The notes under the pieces are model-generated. The model ran no database searches. It was given only the letters and a program-made list of their open reading frames with translations, and was not told where the DNA came from. A program made the position numbers and the translations under genes. Below are positions 25,100-34,345 of a stretch of 64,000 bases of DNA, piece after piece. Origin of the DNA: Niveispirillum cyanobacteriorum (GTDB lineage Bacteria > Pseudomonadota > Alphaproteobacteria > Azospirillales > Azospirillaceae); assembly GCF_002868735.1 (NCBI RefSeq), contig NZ_CP025612.1, positions 806,001 to 870,000 of the forward strand, read 5' to 3'. Each line of letters begins with the position of its first letter. The stretch's first letter is position 1.

Positions 25100-26628
25100 T
25101 CGCCCTGACACCGGGCAGCATGCCCTGGCTGCTGCGGCATGAATTGCGACTGGCGTTCCGGACCAAGAAGACGGGACCCTGGGCCTGGGCTGTTCTGATT
25201 GTCGGCATCCTGTTCATGCACGGGATCGGCTTCCTTTCGGCCTTCGGGTTCGGAAAGATGAAGCTGGAGCCAGAGAATGTGCAGATGGTCTTTGGCGGCA
25301 TCGGCCTGTTCAGCATGGCCATCATGCTGTCGGTTTCGATGCAGTTGACGGTGAACTCCATCTACACGCGCGGTGACATGGACCTGCTTCTGTCCTCGCC
25401 GCTACGGCCCGGCGCCATCCTGCCGATCCGGCTGCTGGCCATCGCCCTGGCGGTGATGGGTACAACGCTGGCCATGGCCGCCTGCTTCATGAACCCCAGC
25501 GCCATTATGATTTCGGCGCGCTGGCTTATCGGCTATGTCACCCTGCCGGCACTGTGCCTGCTGACGGTCACCGTCTCATTCCTGATCGTGCTCGGGCTAG
25601 TCAAGATGATCGGGGCGCGGCGGGCGCGGACAGTGGCACAGGTTCTGGGTGGGATCATCGGTATCGGTGCGGCCCTAGCCGCCCAGATCCCCAACATGAA
25701 TAACGCCGCCGATCAGGCGACCAAGACCAAGAGTTTTCAGGCGATGGCCAGCATGGCTGATAATCCCGCCATGGCGCCGATCCGCTGGTTTGGCGCGGCC
25801 ATCACGGGGGAGACAGGGCCGTTTCTTCTGCTGGCCCTGTTGTCATTCGGCGGATTCCTGCTGGTGACGACATTGCTGGGTCCGGCCTTCGTGCGCAGCG
25901 TCAACGCCGCGGCCGGCACCGACCTGACGGCCCGGCGCAAGGGCGGCAACGACACGCGTCCGCTCTCAATGCACCTGCGCGGCGTGACCGGTTCCATCCT
26001 GTGGAAGGAATGGCGCCTCATTCTGCGCGACCCCAGCCTGCTGACGCAGGTTGCCTCCATCCTTCTCGTCGCCGCCCCCATCGTACTGCCCAGCATGGGC
26101 AAAAGTATCAGCACCGCATCAGGGGAGGTGATGGCCGTGGGCTGGATGGGCGTGGTGCCGGTTGCCGGCCTGCTGGCCGGTGCCCTGGTCTGGCTGGCCT
26201 TCGCGGGCGAGGATGCGCCCGACCTGTTGGGCACCGCCCCGGTCAGCGCACGGCGCATGCTGCGTGACCGCCTGCTGGCCGCCGCTGTCCCGTCCCTGAT
26301 CATCGCGACGGCGGTCAGTTTGTATGTGATCACGCAAACGCCCTGGTCCGGCCTGATCCTCTGGCTTGTCTGCCTGCTGTCGATCAGCCTCTATTTGCTG
26401 ATGGATATGCGCCAGGGGCCCGTTTTGGGCGGGCGTAAGGCCTTCCAGAAGCGGTATCAAAGCAACATGATTGCCCTGTTTGGTGAGATGCTGCTGGGCT
26501 TCGCCCTGTTCGGCCTGGGCTGGCTGACCTTGAAGTTCCTGGCCCCGTTCTGGGCAATCCCGCTACTTCTGGCTGCCAACGCGGGCGCATTGGCCGGATT
26601 GCTGTTGCAAAGGCGTGGTGAAGGTTGA
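25096..26628 (+). CDS. ABC-2 type exporter permease
   Basis: 510-aa inner-membrane protein with roughly twelve hydrophobic stretches arranged as two similar halves. There is a hydrophilic central linker (TDLTARRKGGNDTRPLSM), and WKEWRLILRDPSLLTQ precedes the second half, as in EcsB/YhaP-like exporters. It overlaps the ATPase stop by four bases, so both make one transporter. Its substrate cannot be read from the sequence. Confidence 0.8.
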   Translation: MIALTPGSMPWLLRHELRLAFRTKKTGPWAWAVLIVGILFMHGIGFLSAFGFGKMKLEPENVQMVFGGIGLFSMAIMLSVSMQLTVNSIYTRGDMDLLLSSPLRPGAILPIRLLAIALAVMGTTLAMAACFMNPSAIMISARWLIGYVTLPALCLLTVTVSFLIVLGLVKMIGARRARTVAQVLGGIIGIGAALAAQIPNMNNAADQATKTKSFQAMASMADNPAMAPIRWFGAAITGETGPFLLLALLSFGGFLLVTTLLGPAFVRSVNAAAGTDLTARRKGGNDTRPLSMHLRGVTGSILWKEWRLILRDPSLLTQVASILLVAAPIVLPSMGKSISTASGEVMAVGWMGVVPVAGLLAGALVWLAFAGEDAPDLLGTAPVSARRMLRDRLLAAAVPSLIIATAVSLYVITQTPWSGLILWLVCLLSISLYLLMDMRQGPVLGGRKAFQKRYQSNMIALFGEMLLGFALFGLGWLTLKFLAPFWAIPLLLAANAGALAGLLLQRRGEG

Positions 26629-26634
26629 GGAAAT

Positions 26635-26660
26635 GCGGGCGGTGCCGTGGCACCGCCCGC
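26635..26660. terminator. Strong hairpin between convergent genes
   Basis: GCGGGCGGTGC (26635-26645) pairs perfectly with GCACCGCCCGC (26650-26660) around a 4-base loop. It sits between the convergent ABC permease and acyl-CoA dehydrogenase genes and probably serves both. No T-run. Confidence 0.65.
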
Positions 26661-26671
26661 CATCGCCACTG

Positions 26672-27799
26672 TCACAGGTTGCGGGCGATCACCAGACGCT
26701 GGATATCGCTGGTGCCTTCATAAATCTGACAGACACGAACATCACGGTAGATACGCTCCACCGGAAAATCCTCGACATAACCATAGCCGCCGAAGGTCTG
26801 TATGGCATCAGAGCAGACACGTTCGGCCATTTCCGATGCAAACAGCTTGGCCATCGACGCTTCCTTCAGGCAGGGCTGCCCCGCCCCGCGCAGGGACGCC
26901 GCATGCAGCACCAACTGTCGCGCCGCCTCAATCCGGGTCGCCATATCGGCCAGGCGGAACGACACGGCCTGATGCTCGATGATCGGCACGCCCATCGATG
27001 TTCGGTCACGGGCATAATCACGCGCCGCCTCGAACGCTGCCTGCGCCATGCCGACCGCCTGTGCCGCGATGCCGATACGTCCGCCTTCCAGATTGGCCAG
27101 TGCAATACGGTAGCCTTCACCCGGATTGCCCAGCATGGAAGACGCCGGCAAGCGCGCATCCTCCAGCAGGATCTGTGCGGTATCGGAACTGCGCTGGCCC
27201 AGCTTATGCTCCAGCCGGGCCACCTTGTATCCCGGATTGTCGGTGGGCACCAGGAAGGCGGAAATCCCCTTCTTGCCCGCCGCCGGATCGGTTACGGCAA
27301 ACACCAGGGCCACGCCGGCATTCTGACCATTGGTGATGAACTGCTTGGCGCCGTTCAGCACATAATTGTCACCATCCTTGACGGCCCGTGTCTTCAAGGC
27401 TGACGCATCCGATCCCGCCTGCGGTTCCGTCAGGCAGAAGGCGCCCAGCATCCGGCCCGCCGCCATAGGCCGCAGATAGCGTTCTTTCTGCTCTGCACTG
27501 CCGAATTTCAGGATGGGCGCGCAGCCCACCGAATTATGCACGCTCATGATGGTGGAAATAGTGCCGTCCCCCGCCGCGATCTCCTCAATCGCCAAGGCGT
27601 AGGAGATGGCATCGGCCCCCGCCCCGCCCCATTCCTCAGGCACCACCATTCCCAGAAGGCCCAGTTCCCCCATCTCCCGCAGTTCCTGCGCGGGAAAGCG
27701 GCTTTCCCGGTCACGTTCCGCAGCACCGGGCGCCAGCCGCTCGCGGGCGAACTGCCGCGCCATGTCGCGGATCATGGTCTGTTCTTCGGTGAGGATCAT
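26672..27799 (-). CDS. Acyl-CoA dehydrogenase
   Basis: 375-aa flavin-dependent acyl-CoA dehydrogenase of the short/branched-chain type. Motifs seen are [29 protein letters not shown], the flavin-binding [22 protein letters not shown] and [18 protein letters not shown] with the catalytic-base Glu in YEGTS. It acts in beta-oxidation or branched-chain amino acid breakdown in the cytoplasm. It lies downstream of a thiolase gene on the same strand, with an inverted repeat in the gap; substrate chain length is not readable. Confidence 0.92.
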   Translation of the reverse strand: MILTEEQTMIRDMARQFARERLAPGAAERDRESRFPAQELREMGELGLLGMVVPEEWGGAGADAISYALAIEEIAAGDGTISTIMSVHNSVGCAPILKFGSAEQKERYLRPMAAGRMLGAFCLTEPQAGSDASALKTRAVKDGDNYVLNGAKQFITNGQNAGVALVFAVTDPAAGKKGISAFLVPTDNPGYKVARLEHKLGQRSSDTAQILLEDARLPASSMLGNPGEGYRIALANLEGGRIGIAAQAVGMAQAAFEAARDYARDRTSMGVPIIEHQAVSFRLADMATRIEAARQLVLHAASLRGAGQPCLKEASMAKLFASEMAERVCSDAIQTFGGYGYVEDFPVERIYRDVRVCQIYEGTSDIQRLVIARNL

Positions 27800-27818
27800 T
27801 TGTCATTCCTGCCAAAAA

Positions 27819-27913
27819 CGTAGGTCAGGTCGATGGCGTCAGCCCGAATCCTGACAGCAATGGATTGAAAGCCTGTTCTGTCAGGGCTCGCCTTCGGCTC
27901 GACCTGACCTACG
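27819..27913. repeat. Long nested inverted repeat, MITE- or REP-like
   Basis: Perfect 15-bp terminal inverted repeats CGTAGGTCAGGTCGA (27819-27833) and TCGACCTGACCTACG (27899-27913) enclose a second inverted pair CCTGACAG (27850-27857) and CTGTCAGG (27878-27885). The whole 95-bp unit fills the gap between two genes and could form a large cruciform or RNA hairpin. It looks like a non-autonomous dispersed element; copy number cannot be judged here. Confidence 0.7.
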
Positions 27914-27920
27914 CCCAGCC

Positions 27921-29102
27921 TCACACCAGCTCAACCGCCATCGCCGTCGCCTCGCCACCGCCGATGCAGAGCGAGCCGACGCCGCGCTTAAGGCCACGCT
28001 TCTTCAACGCATGCAGCAGGGTCACCAGGATACGCGCACCGGAAGCCCCGATCGGGTGGCCCAGGGCACAGGCGCCACCATGCACATTCACCTTGTCATG
28101 CGGCAGGTCCAGTTCCTTCATCGCCGCCATGGCGACGACCGCAAAAGCTTCGTTGATCTCGAACAGGTCAACATCCTTGGCGGTCCAGCCGGTCTTGGCG
28201 AACAGGGTCTGTATGGCGCCAACCGGCGCCGTCGTGAACCAAGCCGGGGCACGGGCGTGGCTGGCATGGCCGACGATACGGGCCAGCGGCGACAGGCCGC
28301 GCTTTTCGGCCTCGCTGGCCCGCATCAGGACCAGGGCGGCAGCGCCGTCGCTGATGGAACTGCTGTTGGCCGCCGTAACGGTGCCATCCTTGCGGAAGGC
28401 GGGCTTCAGGGTCGGGATCTTGTCCGGGCGCCCCTTACCGGGCTGTTCGTCGCGCGACACGACAACCTCACCCCCACGGCCTTTGACCGTTACTGCAACC
28501 ACCTCTGCATCGAAGGTGCCATCCTCTACCGCCATCTTGGCGCGGCGGAGGCTTTCCAGGGCGTAGGCGTCCTGCGCCTCGCGGGTGAAGCCGAAATGTG
28601 CTGCTGTATCCTCAGCATAGGTGCCCATGGCGCGACCGCGCTCATACGCATCTTCCAGACCATCCAGCGCCATATGGTCATACATGGTGGCATGGCCATA
28701 GCGATAGCCACCGCGCGCCCGGTCCAGGAGGTAGGGCGCATTCGACATGCTCTCCATGCCCGCCGCCACCACGATATCGGCACTGCCGGCCACGATCAGG
28801 TCATGGGCCAGCATCGTGGTCTTCATGCCGCTGCCACACATCTTGTTGACAGTGGAGCAGGTGACCGACAGCGGCAGACCTGCGCCCAATGCCGCCTGAC
28901 GACCCGGCGCTTGGCCCTGGCCCGCCTGCAGCACATTGCCCATCAGCAGTTCCTGCACGCTGTCACCGGAAATCCCGGCCCGCTCCACGGCAGCCTTCAC
29001 GGCAACGGCGCCCAATTGGGCCGCCGTCGTTCCGGACAGGTCGCCCATCATACCGCCCATGGCTGTACGGGCGGCGGACACGATCACGATGGGGTCGGTC
29101 AT
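27921..29102 (-). CDS. Acetyl-CoA C-acyltransferase (thiolase)
   Basis: 393-aa thiolase. Active-site Cys lies in NKMCGSGMKT (about residue 90), His in GGACALGHPIGASGAR and the second Cys in SLCIGGGEATAM, all at family positions. Length and motifs fit acetyl-CoA acetyltransferase or a short-chain 3-ketoacyl-CoA thiolase. With the acyl-CoA dehydrogenase it forms part of a fatty or branched-chain acid degradation unit; hydratase and hydroxyacyl dehydrogenase partners are not adjacent. Divergent from an AraC regulator that may control it. Confidence 0.92.
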   Translation of the reverse strand: MTDPIVIVSAARTAMGGMMGDLSGTTAAQLGAVAVKAAVERAGISGDSVQELLMGNVLQAGQGQAPGRQAALGAGLPLSVTCSTVNKMCGSGMKTTMLAHDLIVAGSADIVVAAGMESMSNAPYLLDRARGGYRYGHATMYDHMALDGLEDAYERGRAMGTYAEDTAAHFGFTREAQDAYALESLRRAKMAVEDGTFDAEVVAVTVKGRGGEVVVSRDEQPGKGRPDKIPTLKPAFRKDGTVTAANSSSISDGAAALVLMRASEAEKRGLSPLARIVGHASHARAPAWFTTAPVGAIQTLFAKTGWTAKDVDLFEINEAFAVVAMAAMKELDLPHDKVNVHGGACALGHPIGASGARILVTLLHALKKRGLKRGVGSLCIGGGEATAMAVELV

Positions 29103-29225
29103 GGCATTCCTCTGGCGTCGATATTGTTTGGTTGGGCATAGCGTAGACTTGTCGCTTCCGATCAGCCATAACCGTTGCGATCAAATTTCCTGATCACTTA
29201 TGTCAAGAACGAATGGGTTGGTAAG

Positions 29226-30230
29226 GTGGAGAAGGGCAGCGTTTCCATCCATTTCGTGGCTGCCGCCCTGAACGGGGCGATGGCGCGGGGTATGGAGCCG
29301 GCTCCCATCCTGCGCAAGGCCGGCATCGATCCCGCCTTGCTGCATCAGCCATCGGCCCGCGTAACGGTACAGGCCCATGCCACGCTGCTGCGTATCCTGG
29401 CGCAGTTGCTGGATGATGAGTTCTTTGGACAGGACAGCCGCCGCATGAAGGTGGGCAGCTTCGCACTGTCCTGTCTGCTGGCACTGGAAGGCGGCGGGGA
29501 TGTCGGAGGCGCACTGGGCCTGCTTTGCCGCGCCTACAACACGATCTTTGACGATCTACGGGTCGCTGTACGGCGGGACGGGCGGCGGGCGGCGCTAGAA
29601 ATCGCGCCGACAAGACCCGGCCACCACCTACCCGTCTTCGCGGTGGAGACCCTGTTCATCTATATGCATGGCATCGCCTGCTGGCTGGCGCGGCGACGTA
29701 TCGTGATTGAGGAGGCCTGCTTTCCCTATCCCGAACCAGCGCATGGTGCGGAATATTTCGTACTGTTCAGCTCGCAGTTACGCTTCGCGCAGGATCAATG
29801 CCTGCTGTGGTTCGACGCTGAAACCTTATCCCTGCCGGTGACGCAGGACCGGCGATCGGCGAAAAACTTTCTGAACCAGGCGCCGGAAAGTTTCCTGGTA
29901 AAATACCGTAACCCGGACGGCTTTGGCCGCCGCGTTGCCAACCTGTTGCGCCGCCGTCCGCCGACCGAGTGGCCGGGGGCGGATGAGGCGGCGACACTGC
30001 TGCGCTGTTCACCTGCCACGCTGCGGCGCATGCTCCGCCAGGAAGGAACGTCGTATCAGGCCATCAAGGACCGGTTGCGCCTTGATCTGGCACGTCAGGC
30101 GCTGGCACGGCCCGACCTTTCCATTGCCGACATTACGGTCCAGTTAGGTTTCGCCGAACCCGCCGCCTTTAGCCGAGCATTCCGGCAATGGACGGGCACG
30201 ACACCGGCCCGCTATCGCCGCGGTGCCTAG
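29226..30230 (+). CDS. AraC-family transcriptional regulator
   Basis: 334-aa regulator with an N-terminal arabinose_bd-type ligand domain (HFVAAALNGAMARGMEPAPILRKAGIDPALL) and a C-terminal AraC/XylS double HTH (TLRRMLRQEGTSYQAIKDRL, then SIADITVQLGFAEPAAFSRAFRQWTGTTPARYR). The start is uncertain: GTG at 29226 fits family length, and a TTG at 29175 would add 17 residues. Divergent from the thiolase/acyl-CoA dehydrogenase genes, so it is their likely regulator. It overlaps kup by four bases, tail to tail. Confidence 0.85.
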   Translation: MEKGSVSIHFVAAALNGAMARGMEPAPILRKAGIDPALLHQPSARVTVQAHATLLRILAQLLDDEFFGQDSRRMKVGSFALSCLLALEGGGDVGGALGLLCRAYNTIFDDLRVAVRRDGRRAALEIAPTRPGHHLPVFAVETLFIYMHGIACWLARRRIVIEEACFPYPEPAHGAEYFVLFSSQLRFAQDQCLLWFDAETLSLPVTQDRRSAKNFLNQAPESFLVKYRNPDGFGRRVANLLRRRPPTEWPGADEAATLLRCSPATLRRMLRQEGTSYQAIKDRLRLDLARQALARPDLSIADITVQLGFAEPAAFSRAFRQWTGTTPARYRRGA

Positions 30231-32125
30231 ATTTCCACGTGCCCGCCCAGTTCCACCACGCGGTTCAGCGGCAGGTGGAAGAAGTCGGCGGTGGTCGTGG
30301 CGCTGCGCATCATGAAAGCGAACAGCTCTTCACGCCACGGCGCCATACCCGGCTCCGCCGACGGCACCACGGTTTCGCGCGTCAGGAAATAGGAGAAGCG
30401 CAGCGGCTCATAATCAAAGCCAAGGTCTGTGCGCTTGGCATTAGCCAGCGCCTTGGGCACATCGGGATCGTCCATGAAGCCGCAAACCATGGTGACGCGG
30501 AACACATCGTCGCGCAACTTCTCAGACACGATGCGTTCGCCAATCGGCACACGCGGCCGCTCCACCACCTTCACCGTCATCACCACCACACGCTCATGCA
30601 GGACGTGGTTGTGTTTCAGGTTATGCAGCATGGCCAGCGGCACGCCATCCGGATCGGACGTTAAGAACACAGACGTACCGGGGACACGGGATATGCGGGA
30701 CGACAGGGTCCCCAGGAATTCCTGCAGGGGCATGGCGCTGTCACGCAGCTTGGCATGCAGCAACTTGCGCCCCATCTTCCAGGTGGTCATCAGCGTGAAA
30801 GCCAGCAGGCCAGCGGCCAGCGGGAACCAACCGCCATGCGTGATCTTGGTTGCCGTGGCCAGGAAATAGGCCACGTCCACGGCCAGCAGCAGCACGAAGA
30901 ACCCGATGGCGAACTTGCCGTTCCAGCCCCAGCGGTTGAAGGCCAGCAGCGCCACCAGCGTAGTGGTGATCATCATGGTCCCGGTCACGGCCACGCCATA
31001 GGCCGACGCCAGATTGGTCGAACTGCCGAAGCCCAGGACCAGCGCCACCACCGCCAGCATCAGTGCCCAATTGACGAAGGGCATGTAGATCTGGCCGATC
31101 TCCTTCTCCGAGGTGTGGATAATGTTCATACGCGGCAGATAGCCCAGCTGAATCGCCTGCCGCGTGACCGAGAAAGCGCCGGAGATCACCGCCTGGCTGG
31201 CGATGATGGTGGCCAGCGTTGCCAGCATCACCATGGGCACCGCCGACCAGGATGGTCCCATGAAGAAGAACGGGTTCGTCGCCGCCTCCGGATTTGTCAG
31301 CAGCAGTGCGCCTTGCCCGAAATAGTTCAGCATCAGGGCCGGCCAGACCAGCATGTACCAGGCCAGCCGGATCGGCCCGCGCCCGAAATGGCCCATATCG
31401 GCATAAAGCGCCTCCGCCCCCGTCACCGATAGAACGACGGACCCCAGCGCCAGGAACCCGATCCAGCCATCATGGGCCAGGAAAGCGACGGCATAATGCG
31501 GCGACAGGGCCGCCAGCACCCCCGGCGACTTACCGATATTGCTGATGCCCAGAACGGCCAGCACCACGAACCAGATCAGCATGACGACACCGAAGGCGCC
31601 GCCCAACGCCGCAGATCCTTTCGACTGGATCGCGAACAGAGCCACCAGGATGGCGATGGCGATGGGTACTGTCCATGGCGCCAGATTGGGGGCCGCGACC
31701 TGCAACCCCTCCACCGCCGACAGAACGGAAATGGCTGGCGTAATGGCGCTGTCGCCATAGAATAGGGCCGCCGCGAACACTCCGAGCGTGCCGGCCAGTG
31801 CCGTCATCTGTGGGTTGCTGGACAAGGCCTTCTGCAACAGGGCCAGCAGGGCAAAGGAACTGCCCTCCCCTTCATTGTCGGCGCGCATGATGATGGCGAC
31901 ATACTTGATCGACACCACCAGCATGACCGTCCAGAAGACCAGCGACAGTACGCCCAACACATGCATCCGGTCCACCGGCAGCGGGTGAGGGCCGGCGAAG
32001 GCCTCTTTCATGGCGTAAAGCGGGCTGGTGCCGATATCGCCGAACACCACGCCAATGGCGGATAGAAACAGGGCGCCGAAGGAGGAACGCGGCTCGTCAT
32101 GCGCCGCACTGGCCGAATGCCCCAC
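30227..32125 (-). CDS. kup: Kup-family low-affinity potassium transporter
   Basis: 632-aa K+ uptake permease. The N-terminal signature LSAIGVVFGDIGTSPLYAMKEAF and the repeats of the KUP family are followed by about twelve membrane helices and a C-terminal cytoplasmic domain from about residue 460. No in-frame ATG exists near the domain start, so I take GTG at 32125, which has AGGGG 9 bp upstream. A much longer upstream open frame is not Kup-like and overlaps the YjbR gene on the other strand. Probably a H+/K+ symporter in the inner membrane. Confidence 0.93.
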   Translation of the reverse strand: MGHSASAAHDEPRSSFGALFLSAIGVVFGDIGTSPLYAMKEAFAGPHPLPVDRMHVLGVLSLVFWTVMLVVSIKYVAIIMRADNEGEGSSFALLALLQKALSSNPQMTALAGTLGVFAAALFYGDSAITPAISVLSAVEGLQVAAPNLAPWTVPIAIAILVALFAIQSKGSAALGGAFGVVMLIWFVVLAVLGISNIGKSPGVLAALSPHYAVAFLAHDGWIGFLALGSVVLSVTGAEALYADMGHFGRGPIRLAWYMLVWPALMLNYFGQGALLLTNPEAATNPFFFMGPSWSAVPMVMLATLATIIASQAVISGAFSVTRQAIQLGYLPRMNIIHTSEKEIGQIYMPFVNWALMLAVVALVLGFGSSTNLASAYGVAVTGTMMITTTLVALLAFNRWGWNGKFAIGFFVLLLAVDVAYFLATATKITHGGWFPLAAGLLAFTLMTTWKMGRKLLHAKLRDSAMPLQEFLGTLSSRISRVPGTSVFLTSDPDGVPLAMLHNLKHNHVLHERVVVMTVKVVERPRVPIGERIVSEKLRDDVFRVTMVCGFMDDPDVPKALANAKRTDLGFDYEPLRFSYFLTRETVVPSAEPGMAPWREELFAFMMRSATTTADFFHLPLNRVVELGGHVEI

Positions 32126-32253
32126 GCTGAAATACCCCTGTGCCCACCATGCTGCGGTGCGAAGGCTACCCTTTTCGGCGGCGGGGCGCAAGAAATCGGC
32201 GTCATTGGTTAATAAATGCTTTATAAATTGCTTCCTATTAAAAGGGGAAGGCC

Positions 32254-32576
32254 ATGGCCACAGGTGATGATCTGCGCCGGTTGGCCTTGTCGTTGCCGGG
32301 GTGGAGGAGCACCCGCACATGGACCGCGCGGCCTTCCGTGTGGCCCGCATCTTCGTGACCCTGAGGCCCGATGGCAGAAGTGCGAATTTCAAGTTCACGC
32401 TGGAGGAGCAGGAACTGAAATGCCTGGTGGCCGCTGATGCCTTCGCCGCCATTCCCAATGGCTGGGGACGGCAGGGCTGGACCCAGACTATACTTGCCAA
32501 CCTGACCGAACCGGAACTGGATGCCGCCCTTCGCATGGCCTGGGCGCATGCCCAGCCCACACGGCGTAAACGCTGA
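32254..32576 (+). pseudogene. MmcQ/YjbR-family protein interrupted by a one-base frameshift
   Basis: The ATG at 32254, behind AAGGGGAAGG, opens with MATGDDLRRLALSLPG. The frame then shifts at the GGGG run 32298-32301, and the rest of the protein continues in another frame (VEEHPHMDRAAFRVARIFVTL) to the stop at 32576. One extra G would restore a typical 107-aa YjbR/MmcQ protein (double-stranded-DNA-binding-like CyaY fold). Either a real inactivating deletion or a homopolymer sequencing error. Divergent from kup. Confidence 0.8.
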
Positions 32577-32618
32577 GCCTATCTGGACGGGATAAAACGG
32601 GCGGCGTAAGAAAAGGGT

Positions 32619-33182
32619 ATGATGAACGTGCCTTTAAGCCCTGCCCTGTCGCGCCGTGCCCTGCTGGGTCTGGCGGTGGGTGGCCTGTGTCTGGCTGCAA
32701 CGCCTGCCCATGCCTTCACCCTGGCCGGCACCATATGGGAGGAGACGGGCCGTCTGGCGAAGCTGGACCCCTATCTGCTCTACGCTGTTTCCTATGTCGA
32801 AAGCCGTCAGGACCGCAAGGGCCGCACCGGCCCATGGCCCTATGCCGTGCGAACGAATGTAGAGTCCTACTACCCTGAGGATTTCAAGTCGGCCATGGAC
32901 CTGATCCACCGCCTGCCCGCCGAAGAGGTGAAGGACGCGGACCTGGGCTGGATGCAGGTGAATGTGCGCTGGCACGGCCACCGTGTGGCCGATATCAGCC
33001 ACCTGCTGCATCCCGGCATCAATCTGCGCATCGGGGCCGGCATCCTGCGGGAAGCGCTAGACAGCCTGCCCGGCGACACGGCCCGCGCCATCGGCCGCTA
33101 CCATACCTGGATGGACGAGGCGCGGGGCCGCGATTATGGCGAACGCGTCCTGGCCCTGCGCGAACGGCTGCGAAGGGCGTAG
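32619..33182 (+). CDS. Exported lytic transglycosylase-like protein
   Basis: 187-aa protein with an N-terminal signal (SRRALLGLAVGGLCLAATPAHA; the RR suggests possible Tat export) and a small SLT-type domain. The catalytic Glu is likely in LLYAVSYVESRQD, and the family end motif is DLGWMQVNVRWHG. The Gln/Met pattern and TGPWPYAVR resemble the transglycosylase proteins linked to secretion and conjugation systems. AAAAGGG lies upstream; ATG ATG gives two adjacent possible starts. It probably cuts peptidoglycan in the periplasm. Convergent with the radical SAM gene, 1 bp apart. Confidence 0.78.
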   Translation: MMNVPLSPALSRRALLGLAVGGLCLAATPAHAFTLAGTIWEETGRLAKLDPYLLYAVSYVESRQDRKGRTGPWPYAVRTNVESYYPEDFKSAMDLIHRLPAEEVKDADLGWMQVNVRWHGHRVADISHLLHPGINLRIGAGILREALDSLPGDTARAIGRYHTWMDEARGRDYGERVLALRERLRRA

Positions 33183-33183
33183 G

Positions 33184-34278
33184 TCAGAACAGGGACAGTT
33201 GCTTCACCGGCGCATCCGGCACCCTGAAACGCGAACAATCCATGTCCCAGGTCCTGCGATCCATGCCCAGCCGCTTGATGGCCAGCCGGAACCGGCTGCG
33301 CAGCAATTCGGCATAGGCGCCCGTTCCCTTCATCCGGGTCGAAAAGTCTGACCGGTACAGGGCCCCCTCCCGTGTCTGCCGGACCAGCGACAGCACCCGT
33401 TCGGCCCGGTCGGGATAATGTTCGCGCAGCCATTCCCCGAACAGGTCGGCAATCTCCAGCGGCAGGCGCAGCAGGATATAGCTGGCCGCCGTCGCCCCCG
33501 CTTCCGCCGCCGCCTCCAGGATGGCTTCCATCTCATGGTCGTTCAGGGCCGGGATCATGGGACTGGTCAGCACCGCCACCGGCACCCCCGCCCCCGACAG
33601 GGCCCTGACAGCGTCCAGCCGCTTACCCGGCGTACTGGCGCGCGGCTCCATGGTCCGGGCCAGATCGCGGTCCAGGCTGGTGATGGACACGGCGACCCGC
33701 GCCAGCCCCTGTGCCGCCATGGGCGCCAGGATATCCAGGTCTCGCAGGACATTGGCTGATTTGGTGATGATGCTGACCGGCTGGTTGAAATCGCGACAGA
33801 CGCTCAGGATGTCCCGCGTTATCCCCTCCTCCCGCTCTACCGGTTGATAAGGATCGGTATTGGCGCCCAGGGCCAGCGGCTTGCAGACATAGGAACGTGA
33901 GCGCAGTTCCTTGGTCAGCAACTGTGCCGCATCCCGCTTGGCGAAGAGTTGCGTCTCAAAATCCAGCCCTGGTGACAGGCCCAGATAGGCATGGGTAGGC
34001 CGGGCAAAACAATACACACAACCATGCTCACACCCGCGATACGGGTTGATGGAGCTTTCAAACGGCACATCAGGGCTGTCATTGCGGCTGATAATGCTGC
34101 GCGCCGTATCAGCCATGATTATGGTCCGCACCTTTTCCGGCAGGCCGCCATCACAGCCCCAGCCGTCATCGACCCGAACCCGGCTTTCCCGGTCAAACCG
34201 GGACCCGTGGTTGCTAACCGCCGCTCTGCCCTTCAACGCATGTGGTGTCAGAACATCCACGGCCATCCGCCCGCTCAT
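33184..34278 (-). CDS. PA0069-family radical SAM protein
   Basis: 364-aa radical SAM enzyme. The CxxxCxxC cluster motif lies in YRGCEHGCVYCFARPTHAYLG near residue 85-95. The N terminus (GRAAVSNHGSRFDRESR) and VRTIIMADTARSIISRNDSPDVPFESSINPYRGC are characteristic of the PA0069 family, distantly related to spore photoproduct lyase. The substrate is unknown. The only start with the full N-terminal motif is the ATG at 34278. Single gene; no obvious partner. Confidence 0.85.
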   Translation of the reverse strand: MSGRMAVDVLTPHALKGRAAVSNHGSRFDRESRVRVDDGWGCDGGLPEKVRTIIMADTARSIISRNDSPDVPFESSINPYRGCEHGCVYCFARPTHAYLGLSPGLDFETQLFAKRDAAQLLTKELRSRSYVCKPLALGANTDPYQPVEREEGITRDILSVCRDFNQPVSIITKSANVLRDLDILAPMAAQGLARVAVSITSLDRDLARTMEPRASTPGKRLDAVRALSGAGVPVAVLTSPMIPALNDHEMEAILEAAAEAGATAASYILLRLPLEIADLFGEWLREHYPDRAERVLSLVRQTREGALYRSDFSTRMKGTGAYAELLRSRFRLAIKRLGMDRRTWDMDCSRFRVPDAPVKQLSLF

Positions 34279-34345
34279 GATTAGAACATTTCATGAACAT
34301 AACAGACATGGAATGTTTGGCAAGGGGCACCGATGGCCCCTGCCC

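Noticed and set aside
30227-32560. A 777-codon reading of kup starting at 32560
   Set aside because: The first 145 codons run opposite the YjbR gene and are not Kup-like; a GTG at 32125 with a good ribosome site gives the family length.
33184-34278. Annotation of the radical SAM protein as spore photoproduct lyase
   Set aside because: It shares the cluster motif, but the N-terminal region and length fit the PA0069 family, whose function is unknown.
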